A DNA stretch of 64,000 nt from Streptomyces sp. YPW6 (GTDB lineage: Bacteria; Actinomycetota; Actinomycetes; Streptomycetales; Streptomycetaceae): contig NZ_CP076457.1 of NCBI RefSeq assembly GCF_018866325.1, positions 6,545,001 through 6,609,000 on the forward strand. Reading direction: 5' to 3'. Below, one piece after another: positions 34,807-43,845 of this stretch (within the stretch, counting starts at the first letter, position 1; each line of letters starts with the position of its first letter). Under the pieces are notes generated by a model that was given only the letters and a program-made list of their open reading frames with translations, made no database searches and had not been told where the DNA came from. Position numbers and translations under genes: made by a program.

Positions 34807-37358
34807 TGCGCGTCCCGCTTTCCTGGCTGCGGGAGTACGTCGACCTGCCGGAGACGGAGACCGGCCGTGACGTACAGGCCAAGCTCGTCTCCGTCGGCCT
34901 GGAGGTCGAGACCGTCGAGCAGATCGGCGCGGGCCTCAAGGGCCCCCTGGTCGTCGGACAGGTCCTGACCATCGAGGAGCTGGAGGGGTTCAAGAAGCCC
35001 ATCCGCTTCTGCACCGTCGACGTCGGCACCGCCAACGGCACCGGCGAGCCGCAGGAGATCGTCTGCGGCGCCCGTAACTTCTCCGTCGGCGACAAGGTCG
35101 TCGTGGTCCTCCCGGGCGCGGTCCTGCCCGGCGACTTCGCGATCGCCGCCCGCAAGACGTACGGCAAGACCTCGCACGGCATGATCTGCTCCACCGACGA
35201 GCTCGGCATGGGCGACGACGGCACACACGGCATCATCGTGCTGCCGCCGGAGCACGAGGCCGGCACCGACGCGATCGAGCTGCTCCAGCTCGTCGACGAG
35301 GTCCTCGACATCGCCGTCACCCCGGACCGGGGCTACTGCCTGTCCCTGCGCGGGGTCGCCCGCGAGACCGCGACGGCCTACGGGCTGCCGCTGCGCGACC
35401 CGGCGCTGCTGGACGTGCCCGCGCCGAACGCGTACGGCTACCCGGTCCAGATCAGCGACCCGATCGGCTGCGACCGCTTCACCGCGCGCACCGTCACCGG
35501 CCTCCAGCCCGAGGCCCGCTCCCCGATCTGGATGCAGCGCCGCCTCCAGAAGGCCGGGATGCGCCCGATCTCGCTGGCCGTCGACGTCACCAACTACGTG
35601 ATGCTGGAGCTCGGCCAGCCGCTGCACGCCTACGACCGCAACCGGGTCGACGGGCCGATCGGCGTGCGCCGCGCCACCCAGGGCGAGAAGCTCACCACGC
35701 TGGACGGCACCGTCCGCGTGCTGGACGCCGAGGACCTGGTCATCACCGACAACCGCGGCCCCATCGGGCTCGCGGGCGTCATGGGCGGCGCCAACACCGA
35801 GATTGCCGACGCGGACGGCGAGCACGCCCTCACCACCGAGGTCGTCATCGAGGCCGCGCACTTCGACGCGATCTCGATCGCCCGCACCGCGCGCCGCCAC
35901 AAGCTGTCCTCCGAGGCGTCCAAGCGCTTCGAGCGCGGCGTCGACCCGGAGGCCGCCGCAGCAGCGGCGCAGCGCACGGTGGACCTGCTGGTCCTCCTCG
36001 CGGGCGGCACCGCCGAGGCCGGGGTCACCGAGATCACCTCGCCGCACGCGCCGCGCACCATCGCGATGCCGGCGAACCACCCGGACCAGGTGGCCGGTGT
36101 GGCGTACGGCCGTGAGACCGTCGTCCGCCGCCTCCAGCAGGTCGGCTGCGACGTCTACGGGCAGGACGAGCTGATCGTCACCGTCCCGTCCTGGCGGCCC
36201 GACCTGAACGAGCCGAACGACCTCGCCGAAGAGGTCATCCGGCTGGAGGGCTACGAGAACCTGCCCTCCACGCTGCCCATGCCCCCCTCCGGGCGGGGTC
36301 TCACCGACCGGCAGCGGCTGCACCGCCGCATCGGCCGGGTGCTGGCCGGAGCCGGTTACGTCGAGGCGCTCAGCTACCCGTTCATCGGCGACGCGGTCCT
36401 CGACCAGCTCGGCCTGGAGGCGGACGACGCCCGCCGCCGCACGGTCAAGCTGGTCAACCCGCTCTCCGACGAGGAGCCGGCGCTGCGCACCACGCTGCTG
36501 CCGGGCCTCCTCGGCGCACTGCGCCGCAACGACGGCCGTGGCAGCCACGACCTGGCGCTCTTCGAGACGGGCCTGGTCTTCCTTCCCCAAGCTCTCAGCT
36601 CCGTTCGAGCAGGGGAGGCCCCAGCCACGGGTCAGGAGACGCAGGCGGTCCGGCTGCCCGTCGACCGCCGCCCCACCGACGAGGAGATCGCCGGACTGGA
36701 CGCGGCCCTGCCGCGTCAGCCGCGCCGCGCCGCCGTCGTCCTCGCGGGCGCCCGCGAGCAGGCCGGCTGGTGGGGCAAGGGCACCCCGGCGACCTGGGCG
36801 GACGCCGTCGAGGCGGCCCGCCTGATCGCCGCGGAGGCCGGTGTCGAGGTCATCGTCCGCGCCGACCAGCACGCCCCGTGGCACCCGGGCCGCTGCGCCG
36901 CGCTGTACGTCAACGTGAACGGCGAGGAGACCCTCTTCGGACACGCGGGCGAACTGCACCCGCGGGTGATCAAGGCGCTCCACCTGCCCGAGCGGACCTG
37001 CGCCGCCGAGGTGGAGCTGGACGTCCTGGAGAAGGCCGTCGACGGCGCGCTCCAGGCGCCCCGGATCTCCACCTTCCCGGTGGCGACCCAGGACGTCGCG
37101 CTCGTCGTCGCCGGGGATGTCCCGGCCGCCGACGTGGAGGCGGCACTGCGCGAGGGCGCCGGTGAGCTGCTCGAATCGCTGCGCCTGTTCGACGTCTTCA
37201 CCGGCGAGCAGATCGGCGGGGGCAACAAGTCCCTGGCGTACGCGCTGCGCTTCCGCGCCGCCGACCGCACGCTGACCGTCGAGGAGGCCTCGGCCGCCCG
37301 CGACAGCGCGGTGGCCCTGGCCGCCGAGCGTACGGGCGCGGTGCTGCGCGGGGCGTGA
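34806..37358 (+). CDS. pheT: Phenylalanine-tRNA ligase beta subunit
   Basis: 850 residues. Domains in order: N-terminal B1, EMAP-type tRNA-binding domain (about 40-155, VVGQVLTIEELEGFKKPIRF), B3/B4 editing domain, B5 (about 415-490), catalytic-like core, and C-terminal FDX-ACB anticodon-binding domain (about 755-850, FPVATQDVALVVAGDVPAADVE). ATG shares its A with the pheS stop. The operon ends at a hairpin at 37380-37416. Confidence 0.97.
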   Translation: MRVPLSWLREYVDLPETETGRDVQAKLVSVGLEVETVEQIGAGLKGPLVVGQVLTIEELEGFKKPIRFCTVDVGTANGTGEPQEIVCGARNFSVGDKVVVVLPGAVLPGDFAIAARKTYGKTSHGMICSTDELGMGDDGTHGIIVLPPEHEAGTDAIELLQLVDEVLDIAVTPDRGYCLSLRGVARETATAYGLPLRDPALLDVPAPNAYGYPVQISDPIGCDRFTARTVTGLQPEARSPIWMQRRLQKAGMRPISLAVDVTNYVMLELGQPLHAYDRNRVDGPIGVRRATQGEKLTTLDGTVRVLDAEDLVITDNRGPIGLAGVMGGANTEIADADGEHALTTEVVIEAAHFDAISIARTARRHKLSSEASKRFERGVDPEAAAAAAQRTVDLLVLLAGGTAEAGVTEITSPHAPRTIAMPANHPDQVAGVAYGRETVVRRLQQVGCDVYGQDELIVTVPSWRPDLNEPNDLAEEVIRLEGYENLPSTLPMPPSGRGLTDRQRLHRRIGRVLAGAGYVEALSYPFIGDAVLDQLGLEADDARRRTVKLVNPLSDEEPALRTTLLPGLLGALRRNDGRGSHDLALFETGLVFLPQALSSVRAGEAPATGQETQAVRLPVDRRPTDEEIAGLDAALPRQPRRAAVVLAGAREQAGWWGKGTPATWADAVEAARLIAAEAGVEVIVRADQHAPWHPGRCAALYVNVNGEETLFGHAGELHPRVIKALHLPERTCAAEVELDVLEKAVDGALQAPRISTFPVATQDVALVVAGDVPAADVEAALREGAGELLESLRLFDVFTGEQIGGGNKSLAYALRFRAADRTLTVEEASAARDSAVALAAERTGAVLRGA

Positions 37359-37379
37359 CCCGCAGGCGCCGCGGCGTCG

Positions 37380-37416
37380 AGAAGGGGCGTGTCCGGCCAC
37401 CGGACACGCCCCTTCT
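37380..37416. terminator. Terminator after pheST
   Basis: AGAAGGGGCGTGTCCG pairs with CGGACACGCCCCTTCT around GCCAC (16-bp stem), 21 bases after the pheT stop. The remaining gap 37417-37782 has no supported gene, only the promoter region of the next regulator. Confidence 0.92.
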
Positions 37417-37722
37417 TCCTGTCCCGCCGGGCGGCGGGGGACCGCACGCGGACCTCGGCGCGGGAACCGGGAGGAAGCGCGGTTCCGTGCCGCCGTTTCC
37501 GCAGCCACCCTCCTTCGTCGTCGGTCAGTGGGCCGTGCGGTCCGTGCGCCGCCCGCACCGCCTCGGAGTGTCGGGCAGGTAGCGGTGCGGACGGCGCGGG
37601 TGCGGGTCGTGGGCCGTTACGAGGGGGAGCCGACGACCCGGCCGCCTCTTGCGAGGGAGTTCATTCAACCGAGCCCCGGACCCGCGCGGCAGAGCGCACA
37701 GCAGGAGGGTTCGGGCATTCCG

Positions 37723-37756
37723 TTCACACCCCGTGTGAATCGTGCTCCACTAGGCT
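37723..37756 (+). promoter_or_regulatory. Perfect palindrome and -10 upstream of the TPR regulator
   Basis: TTCACACCCCGTGTGAA (37723-37739) is a 7-3-7 perfect inverted repeat; TAGGCT (37751-37756) is a plausible -10, so the dyad covers the -35 zone. The start codon lies 26 bases beyond. Likely operator, possibly for the adjacent regulator itself. Confidence 0.6.
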
Positions 37757-37782
37757 CATCGCGACACGCACCTGGGGGGACG

Positions 37783-39141
37783 ATGGAGCCCAATGTCCTG
37801 CTCGAAGCCTTGATCGAGGAGTCCGGTGTCTCCCGGGCGGGCCTCGCCGGTCACGTCAACCGGGAGGGCCGGGCCCGCGGGCTGAACCTGCGGTACGAAC
37901 ACACCGCCGTGTCCCGCTGGCTCAAGGGCCAGCGCCCGCGCGGCCAGGTGCCGGACCTCATCTGCGAGGTGCTGGCCGGACGGCTGGGCAGGCCCGTCGG
38001 GCTCGACGACATCGGGATGGGCACCTCGGCCGCGTCCGCGGGGGCCGACACCGGCACCGGCACCGCGAGTGCCTCCCTCTGCGGCTTCGTCGAGCGGGCC
38101 ACCGCGCTCTGGCGCTCCGACGAACAGCAGCGCCCGCATCTGGCCGCCGTCCCCGCCGTCACGGGGACGTCGGCGGTGATGCCGGTCTGGGAGTGGGAGA
38201 ACCCGCCGGAGGACACCGACGTCTCCCGTCCCGGTCCCGGCCGGGTGAGCCCCGCCGACATAGCGATGCTGAAGGCGGCCCGGGACCACTACGAGCAGAT
38301 GTACCGCAAGACGGGCGGCATCGCGACCAGGTCCCGGATCGTCCGCTTCCTCAACGCGGAGGCCGCCCCGCTGCTGCGCGGCGGCCACAGCGACGCGCTC
38401 GGCCGGAGGCTGCACCGGGCGACGGCGGGACTGGTGGCGGTGGCGGGCATCTGCGCCTACGACTCCGACGCCCACGGGCTCGCCCAGCGCTACTTCCACC
38501 AGGCGCTGCGGCTCGCCAAGTCCAGCGGGGACCGGGGACTCGGGGGCTATGTGATCGCCCTGCTGGTCACCCAGTCGCTGTTCCTCGGCGACCACCGCCG
38601 CTCCATCGCCTTCGCCGAGGCCGCGCTGCGGGCCGCCGGCGGTCACATCACCCCGGCCCTCGCCGCCGATCTGCACGCCATGCAGGCCAAGGCGTACGCC
38701 CGGCTCGGCGACGCGGCGAGCGCCCGTGCCTGCATCGGGCGGGCCGAGGCCCAGGCGGGCCGGATCCACAGCGGACGGGAGCCGGACGAGACCGGGTACG
38801 TCCAGCCGGGCCTGGTCGACGTCCAGGTGGCCGAGGCGCTGATCGGGCTCGGTGACCTGCCCGCCGCCCGGGAGCACGCGGCCTCCGCGGTGCGCGCCCC
38901 GGCGCACGACCGGGGGCGCGTGCACCGGCTCGCGATGCTCAGCCATATCGAGCTGCTCCAGGGCGAGGCCGACCGCGCGGCCGGTACAGCCGCCGAAATG
39001 GCCGTACGGGCCCGGGGCATGGAGTCGCAGCGGCTGCGCGACCGGCTGCGGCAGGTCCGGCGCGAACTGGCCGCGAGCGGCTGCGCCGACGCCGTGGGGA
39101 CCGCCGGTCTCATCGACGAGGCGCTCCGCGTGCCTCTGTGA
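37783..39141 (+). CDS. TPR-containing transcriptional regulator (streptomycete NsdA-like architecture)
   Basis: 452 residues. N-terminal helical DNA-binding-type region, LLEALIEESGVSRAGLAGHVN and YEHTAVSRWLKGQRPRGQVP, resembles HTH domains of streptomycete developmental/antibiotic regulators. The rest (about 210-450) is made of TPR-like helical pairs (AQRYFHQALRLAKSSGDRG, HAMQAKAYARLGDAASA). The architecture resembles NsdA/NsdB-type negative regulators, but I cannot name the orthologue with certainty. ATG 37783 follows GGGGGGA. A perfect palindrome sits upstream. Confidence 0.75.
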   Translation: MEPNVLLEALIEESGVSRAGLAGHVNREGRARGLNLRYEHTAVSRWLKGQRPRGQVPDLICEVLAGRLGRPVGLDDIGMGTSAASAGADTGTGTASASLCGFVERATALWRSDEQQRPHLAAVPAVTGTSAVMPVWEWENPPEDTDVSRPGPGRVSPADIAMLKAARDHYEQMYRKTGGIATRSRIVRFLNAEAAPLLRGGHSDALGRRLHRATAGLVAVAGICAYDSDAHGLAQRYFHQALRLAKSSGDRGLGGYVIALLVTQSLFLGDHRRSIAFAEAALRAAGGHITPALAADLHAMQAKAYARLGDAASARACIGRAEAQAGRIHSGREPDETGYVQPGLVDVQVAEALIGLGDLPAAREHAASAVRAPAHDRGRVHRLAMLSHIELLQGEADRAAGTAAEMAVRARGMESQRLRDRLRQVRRELAASGCADAVGTAGLIDEALRVPL

Positions 39142-39189
39142 GCTCCGCCGACGCCCCGCCGTTCGTTCCCTCGGCAGCCGAGCCTGCTG

Positions 39190-39209
39190 ACATGTTGACC
39201 CCAACATGT
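39190..39209. promoter_or_regulatory. Perfect 8-4-8 palindrome upstream of the NUDIX gene
   Basis: ACATGTTGACCCCAACATGT, ending 17 bases before GTG 39227. It contains TTGACC and an ATG (39206) that lacks a ribosome site, so it reads as an operator rather than coding sequence. Confidence 0.6.
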
Positions 39210-39226
39210 CGAAAGGCGGCAGAACC

Positions 39227-39757
39227 GTGCAGTGGACGAACTTAAGCGAACAGAATGTGTATCAGAACCCGTGGTTCCGGGTGAACCTGGCGGATGTCGA
39301 ACTCCCCGACGGCAGCCACCTCGACCACTTCGTCATCCGGCTGCGCCCCGTCGCGGCCGCCACCGTCGTCAACGAGGCCAACGAGGTGCTGCTGCTCTGG
39401 CGGCACCGGTTCATCACCGACAGCTGGGGGTGGGAGCTGGCCGCGGGCGTCGTCGAGGACGGCGAGGACATTGCGGCCGCGGCGGCCCGCGAGATGGAGG
39501 AGGAGACCGGCTGGCGCCCCGGCGAGCTGCGCCCCCTGCTCACCGTGGAACCGTCGAACGGCCTCACCGACGCCCGCCACCACCTCTACTGGTCCGACGA
39601 GGCGCACTGGACCGGCCACCCGCAGGACTCCTTCGAGTCGTCGCGCCGCGAGTGGATACCCCTCAAGGTGGTCCCGGACATGATCGCCCGGGGCGAGGTG
39701 CCCGCCGCGAACATGGCGGCCGCGCTGCTGATGCTGCACCACCTGAGACTGGGCTGA
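39227..39757 (+). CDS. NUDIX hydrolase
   Basis: 176 residues. The NUDIX box is present and complete: GVVEDGEDIAAAAAREMEEETGW (the G-x5-E-x7-REUxEExGU pattern), preceded by WGWELAAG. ADP-ribose pyrophosphatase-like members share this layout; the nucleoside diphosphate substrate is unknown. GTG 39227 is preferred because AAAGGCGG precedes it; ATG 39206 lies inside a palindrome with no ribosome site. Convergent with the dehydrogenase gene across hairpin 39790-39826. Confidence 0.9.
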   Translation: MQWTNLSEQNVYQNPWFRVNLADVELPDGSHLDHFVIRLRPVAAATVVNEANEVLLLWRHRFITDSWGWELAAGVVEDGEDIAAAAAREMEEETGWRPGELRPLLTVEPSNGLTDARHHLYWSDEAHWTGHPQDSFESSRREWIPLKVVPDMIARGEVPAANMAAALLMLHHLRLG

Positions 39758-39789
39758 CCCGGTCTCCGCAGCCGAGACCCCGCACACGC

Positions 39790-39826
39790 GCGGAGCCGGC
39801 CCCGGGGTGACCGGGACCGGCTCCCG
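39790..39826. terminator. Terminator hairpin between NUDIX and dehydrogenase genes
   Basis: GGAGCCGG (39792-39799) pairs with CCGGCTCC (39817-39824), extended inward by CCC/GGG after one mismatch. Confidence 0.65.
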
Positions 39827-39976
39827 CACGTGCCGGGCGAGGGCGCGAGACGTTCCGGGCGATGCGGACGTGTCCTCCGGCCGGCCGGGAGATCCGCGGC
39901 TCCGGGCAACGCGGAGCCGCGCACCGGGCGGCGCGAAGGCAGGCTCCGGTCGACGCCGGGGGACGTCCCGGGTGAA

Positions 39977-40837
39977 TCAGGCGTACGGGTAGAATCCCGA
40001 CCCCGTCTTGCGCCCCAGCCGGCCCGCGTCGACCATGCGCTGGAGCAGCGGGGGAGCGGCGTACAGCGGTTCCTTGTACTCGGCGTACATCGAGTCCGCG
40101 ACCGAGGCCACGGTGTCCAGGCCGATCAGGTCGGCCAGCTTGAGCGGACCCATCGGGTGGGCGCAGCCCATCTCCATGCCGTTGTCGATGTCCTCGCGGC
40201 TGGCGATGCCCGACTCGAACATCCGGATCGCGGAGAGCAGGTACGGGATCAGCAGCGCGTTCACGACGAAGCCGGACCGGTCCTGGGCGCGGATCGGGTG
40301 CTTGCCGAGCACGTCCTGCACCACGGCCTCGGCGCGCTTGATCGTCTCGTCCGACGTGGTCAGCGCGGGGATGAGCTCGACGAGCTTCTGCACCGGTGCC
40401 GGGTTGAAGAAGTGGATGCCGATGACCTGGTCCGGGCGCGAGGTGGCGACCGCCAGCTTCACCAGCGGGATCGAGGAGGTGTTGGAGGCCAGGATCGCGT
40501 CCTGCCGGGTCACCACCTGGTCCAGCACCTGGAAGATCTCCGTCTTGACCTGCTCGTTCTCCACGACGGCCTCGATGACGAGATCGCGGTCGGCGAACTC
40601 CCCGAGGTCGGTGGTGAAGCTCAGCCGGCCGAGGGTCTCGTCCCGCTCCTCCGCGGTGATCTTGCCGCGCTCGGCGGCCTTCGAGAGGGAGTTGTGCAGG
40701 CGGGTGCGGCCGATCTCCAGCGCTTCGCCGGTGGTCTCGGCGACCTTCACTTCGAGGCCGCTGCGCGCGCACACCTCCGCGATACCTGCGCCCATCTGGC
40801 CACAGCCCACCACTCCGACGCGTGCAATGTCGGCCAT
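39977..40837 (-). CDS. 3-hydroxybutyryl-CoA dehydrogenase
   Basis: 286 residues. NAD-binding motif VGVVGCGQMGAGIAEVCA at the N-terminus, NTSSIPLVKLA and the catalytic HFFNPAPVQKLVELI region, then the C-terminal domain with DRSGFVVNALLIPYLLSAIRMFE and GCAHPMGPLKLADLIGLD. Oxidises (S)-3-hydroxybutyryl-CoA to acetoacetyl-CoA or the reverse, feeding butyrate or ethylmalonyl-CoA metabolism. Start at ATG 40837 with GAGGTGA eight bases upstream. Monocistronic. Confidence 0.94.
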   Translation of the reverse strand: MADIARVGVVGCGQMGAGIAEVCARSGLEVKVAETTGEALEIGRTRLHNSLSKAAERGKITAEERDETLGRLSFTTDLGEFADRDLVIEAVVENEQVKTEIFQVLDQVVTRQDAILASNTSSIPLVKLAVATSRPDQVIGIHFFNPAPVQKLVELIPALTTSDETIKRAEAVVQDVLGKHPIRAQDRSGFVVNALLIPYLLSAIRMFESGIASREDIDNGMEMGCAHPMGPLKLADLIGLDTVASVADSMYAEYKEPLYAAPPLLQRMVDAGRLGRKTGSGFYPYA

Positions 40838-41038
40838 AAGGTCCGTCACCTCGTGCCTTTCGCTGTTCTCCGTATCGCAGGGTCCCGTGTGATTCCGGTG
40901 CCCGCCCCGACCCCACGACGTTACTCCGAGGGCCGACGCGAGCGTCCCGCGGGTCATGACGGCTACGGATGGGCATCATGCGGTTACGTGGAGACATCGG
41001 AGTCGGATGCGGGACACGGCGGAGAGAGGTGGGCCGGG

Positions 41039-42343
41039 ATGCGGCGCACGGGTGTGGCGAGAAGGGCGTTCGTCCTGAGCGCGGCCGGGCTGCTGGCGGC
41101 GATGACGACCGCCGGTGACGCGGTCGCCTCGCCGTCGGGACGGCGCAAGGGCGGCGGGCTTCCGTGGGCGGCGGGCGAGGTGCGCGGCATGTGGATCGCC
41201 ACCGTCGCCAACATCGACTGGCCCTCGAAGCCGGGCCTCACCGCGGCGAAGCAGGAGGCCGAGCTGTTCGCCCACCTGGACCGGGCGGTGGAGCTGCGGC
41301 TCAACACGGTGGTGCTGCAGGTCCGGCCGACCGCCGACGCCCTGTGGCCCTCGCCGTACGAGCCGTGGGCCGAGTGCCTCACCGGCACCCAGGGCGAGGA
41401 CCCGGGCTGGGACCCGCTCGGCACGGCGGTGCGGGCGGCGCACGACCGGAGCCTGGAACTGCACGCCTGGTTCAACCCGTACCGCGTGGCGAACCACACG
41501 GACCCGTCACGCCTGACCGCCTCCCACCCGGCCCGGCTCAACCCGGGCTGGACCGTGCCGTACGGCGGGAAGCTCTACTACAACCCCGGGCTGCCGGAGG
41601 TCCGCCGCTTCGTCCAGGACGCGATGCTCGACGCCGTACGCCGCTACGACATCGACGCCGTGCACTGGGACGACTACTTCTACCCCTATCCGGTGGCCGG
41701 CCAGGCCTTCGACGACGACGCCGCCTTCGAGCGGTACGGCGGCGGCTTCGCCGGCCGGGCGGCCTGGCGGCGCGACAACATCGACCGGCTCGTGCGGGAG
41801 ACGGGGGAGCGGATCCGGGCGGTGAAGCCGCACATCCGCTTCGGCATCAGCCCCTTCGCGGTCTGGCGCAACAAGGAGACCGACCCGCGGGGGTCGGACA
41901 CGCGGGCCGGCGTGCAGACGTACGACGACCTGTACGCCGACACCCGCAAGTGGGTCGAGGAGGGGTGGATCGACTACATCTGCCCGCAGATCTACTGGCA
42001 CATCGGCCAGAAGGCCGCCGACTACGCGAAGGTCCTCGCCTGGTGGAGCGCCACCGTACGGGGGACGGGCGTCGAGCTGTACGTGGGCGAGGCGCTCTAC
42101 AAGGCGGGCGACCCCGCCCAGGCCGACGCCTGGCAGGACCCGGCGGAACTCTCCCGCCACCTCACCCTCGCCCGGGAGTACGAGGAGGCGGGCGGCCATG
42201 TCTTCTTCTCCGGGAGGAGCGTGATGGCGGACCGGATCGGCGCCATGCGGCGCGTGGTGGCCGACCACTACCCGGACCGGGTCCGGCTCTACCCGAACCG
42301 GGTCCGCGCCCGTGCCCGCCGTCGGGGCCGGTCCGCCGGCTGA
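41039..42343 (+). CDS. Glycosyl-hydrolase-like 10 (DUF187) secreted protein
   Basis: 434 residues. The N-terminus has a twin-arginine pattern (ARRAFVLSAAGLLAA, R8-R9), so export by Tat is likely. The GHL10 domain starts at EVRGMWIATVANIDWPSKPG and includes LNTVVLQVRPTADALWPS, AWFNPYR, DIDAVHWDDYFYPYP and ICPQIYWHI. Related proteins (YngK, DigH type) act on peptidoglycan or other glycans; DigH cleaves denuded glycan strands. The true substrate is unknown. ATG 41039 follows GAGAGGTGG. Confidence 0.88.
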   Translation: MRRTGVARRAFVLSAAGLLAAMTTAGDAVASPSGRRKGGGLPWAAGEVRGMWIATVANIDWPSKPGLTAAKQEAELFAHLDRAVELRLNTVVLQVRPTADALWPSPYEPWAECLTGTQGEDPGWDPLGTAVRAAHDRSLELHAWFNPYRVANHTDPSRLTASHPARLNPGWTVPYGGKLYYNPGLPEVRRFVQDAMLDAVRRYDIDAVHWDDYFYPYPVAGQAFDDDAAFERYGGGFAGRAAWRRDNIDRLVRETGERIRAVKPHIRFGISPFAVWRNKETDPRGSDTRAGVQTYDDLYADTRKWVEEGWIDYICPQIYWHIGQKAADYAKVLAWWSATVRGTGVELYVGEALYKAGDPAQADAWQDPAELSRHLTLAREYEEAGGHVFFSGRSVMADRIGAMRRVVADHYPDRVRLYPNRVRARARRRGRSAG

Positions 42344-42445
42344 CCCCTCCGGGCCGCTGCGCGGGCGGGCGTGGTGCGGCGGCGGGCGCGTGCCCGCCGC
42401 CGCCGGGGCCGGAGCCCTTCCCTGCGGTCACCGGCCCCGGCGCCG

Positions 42446-42655
42446 CTACCGTGCCCGCTCGTCCCTCGACGCCTCCCGGTGCTGGACGACGCTGTCGGGG
42501 CCCGGTGACATCAGGTGTTCGTGGCCGTCGTCGAAGCGGAGCCGGTACGGGGGAGCGCCCCCGTCACCGAGCACCTCGATGATCTCGGCGACCCGGTCGT
42601 GCTGTCCCACGGTCCTGCCGTGCATCAGCAGCCGGTCGCCCGCGTGTGCCTCCAT
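42446..42655 (-). CDS. DUF1918 small protein
   Basis: 69 residues. The whole protein matches DUF1918: AHAGDRLLMHGRTVG, AEIIEVLGDGGAPPYRLR, DDGHEHLMSPGPDSVV. ATG 42655 has GAGGAGG nine bases upstream. The family is actinobacterial, with no known function; the fold is predicted to be a small beta barrel. Confidence 0.85.
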   Translation of the reverse strand: MEAHAGDRLLMHGRTVGQHDRVAEIIEVLGDGGAPPYRLRFDDGHEHLMSPGPDSVVQHREASRDERAR

Positions 42656-42702
42656 CGGGAGCGACCTCCTCACAGGGGGAGACGGTGTCCGTTCCGACCA
42701 GT

Positions 42703-43833
42703 CTATGACCGTGCGGGCCGGGATTCTCCTCCTGAGCGAACGGTCCGGGACCGTGCCCCCGCGCGCCGGCCGGCCCGCTGGGTGGCGGCGATGCAGACGA
42801 GTACGGCCACCGCCGCGACCGGGGCCGCCACCGAGAGCTCCTCGCCGAGCAGGAGGAAGGACCACCCGAGCGTCAGCAGCGGCTGGGCGAGCTGGAGCTG
42901 ACTGGCGCGGGCCACCCCGATCGCCGCCATCCCCCGATACCAGACGTACAGGCCGAGGAAGGCCGATCCGGCGGCGACCCAGACCAGCCCGAGGACGCCG
43001 TGGGTGTTCAGGCGTACCGGTTCGAGCGGCAGGGCCACCAGGCTGCCCGCCACCGCCAGCGGCAGGCACAGGACCAGAGCCCAGCCGATCACCTGCCACC
43101 CCGGCATCACCCGGGCCAGCCGGCCGCCCTCGGTGTATCCCGCCGCGCAGACCAGCAGCGCGCCGAACAGATACAGGTCTCCGGTGGTCAGGGCTCCGCC
43201 GCTCTGCTGCACGGTGAAGGCGATCACCACGGCCGCCCCGGCGAGCGCCGCGACCCAGAACAGCCGTGAGGGCCGTTCACCGGTGCGCAGGGATCCCAGC
43301 ACCGCCGTGGTCAGCGGCAGCAGGCCCACCACCACGGCCGCGTGCGAGGTGGTGGAGGTCTGGAGGGCCAGTGTCGTCAGCAGCGGGAAGCCCACCACCG
43401 TCCCGCCCCCGACCACCGCGAGCCCGCCCCAGTGACGGCGCGCGGGCAGGGGTACGCGGGCGGCCAGCAGGACACCGCCCGCGATCAGGGCGGCGAGCAC
43501 ACTGCGCAGCGCCACCAGGGACCAGGGGCCGAAACTCTCCAGGCCCCAGGCCGTGGCCGGGAAGGTGAGCGAGAACGCGACGACGCCGAGCCCGGCGAGC
43601 ACGGTGCCGCTCCGGTCGGCGGAGGAGCCGGACGAAGAACCGGGCGGGGAAGGGGACGCGGGGCCGGCCGAGGAGCCGGCCGGCGGTCCCGGCGGCGGGC
43701 CGCTCGCCGCCCGGGTGGTTCCGGTTGCCGTCGACGGCCCCGCCCCGGGGGCCGCCGAAGCGGGGTGCGCGGTGGCCGACGGACCGGCGACCGCTATCGC
43801 TGCGGACGGGGTAGCGCTATCCTGTGCTCTCAT
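42703..43833 (-). CDS. EamA/DMT-family exporter
   Basis: 376 residues: a Gly/Pro/Ser-rich N-terminus of about 75 residues, then ten membrane segments in two EamA repeats (LVALRSVLAALIAGGVLLA and VWYRGMAAIGVARASQLQLAQPLLTL). Family members export amino acids or other metabolites. The ATG (43833) shares CATG with the divergent MocR gene and no Shine-Dalgarno exists; TACGCT lies five bases upstream on this strand. Likely target of the adjacent regulator; substrate unknown. Confidence 0.88.
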   Translation of the reverse strand: MRAQDSATPSAAIAVAGPSATAHPASAAPGAGPSTATGTTRAASGPPPGPPAGSSAGPASPSPPGSSSGSSADRSGTVLAGLGVVAFSLTFPATAWGLESFGPWSLVALRSVLAALIAGGVLLAARVPLPARRHWGGLAVVGGGTVVGFPLLTTLALQTSTTSHAAVVVGLLPLTTAVLGSLRTGERPSRLFWVAALAGAAVVIAFTVQQSGGALTTGDLYLFGALLVCAAGYTEGGRLARVMPGWQVIGWALVLCLPLAVAGSLVALPLEPVRLNTHGVLGLVWVAAGSAFLGLYVWYRGMAAIGVARASQLQLAQPLLTLGWSFLLLGEELSVAAPVAAVAVLVCIAATQRAGRRAGARSRTVRSGGESRPARS

Positions 43834-43845
43834 GCAAGAGCGTAG
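43811..43845. promoter_or_regulatory. Shared divergent leaderless promoter/operator
   Basis: The two start codons overlap in CATG (43831-43834). -10 elements TATCCT (43818-43823, plus) and TACGCT (43839-43844, minus) lie inside the opposite gene. GCTCT-N6-AGAGC (43826-43841) is a dyad centred on the two starts, and GTAGC recurs at 43811 and 43842. Confidence 0.6.

Noticed and set aside
39206..39226. ATG 39206 as start of the NUDIX gene
   Set aside because: No ribosome site, and the ATG lies within the palindrome; GTG 39227 has AAAGGCGG upstream.
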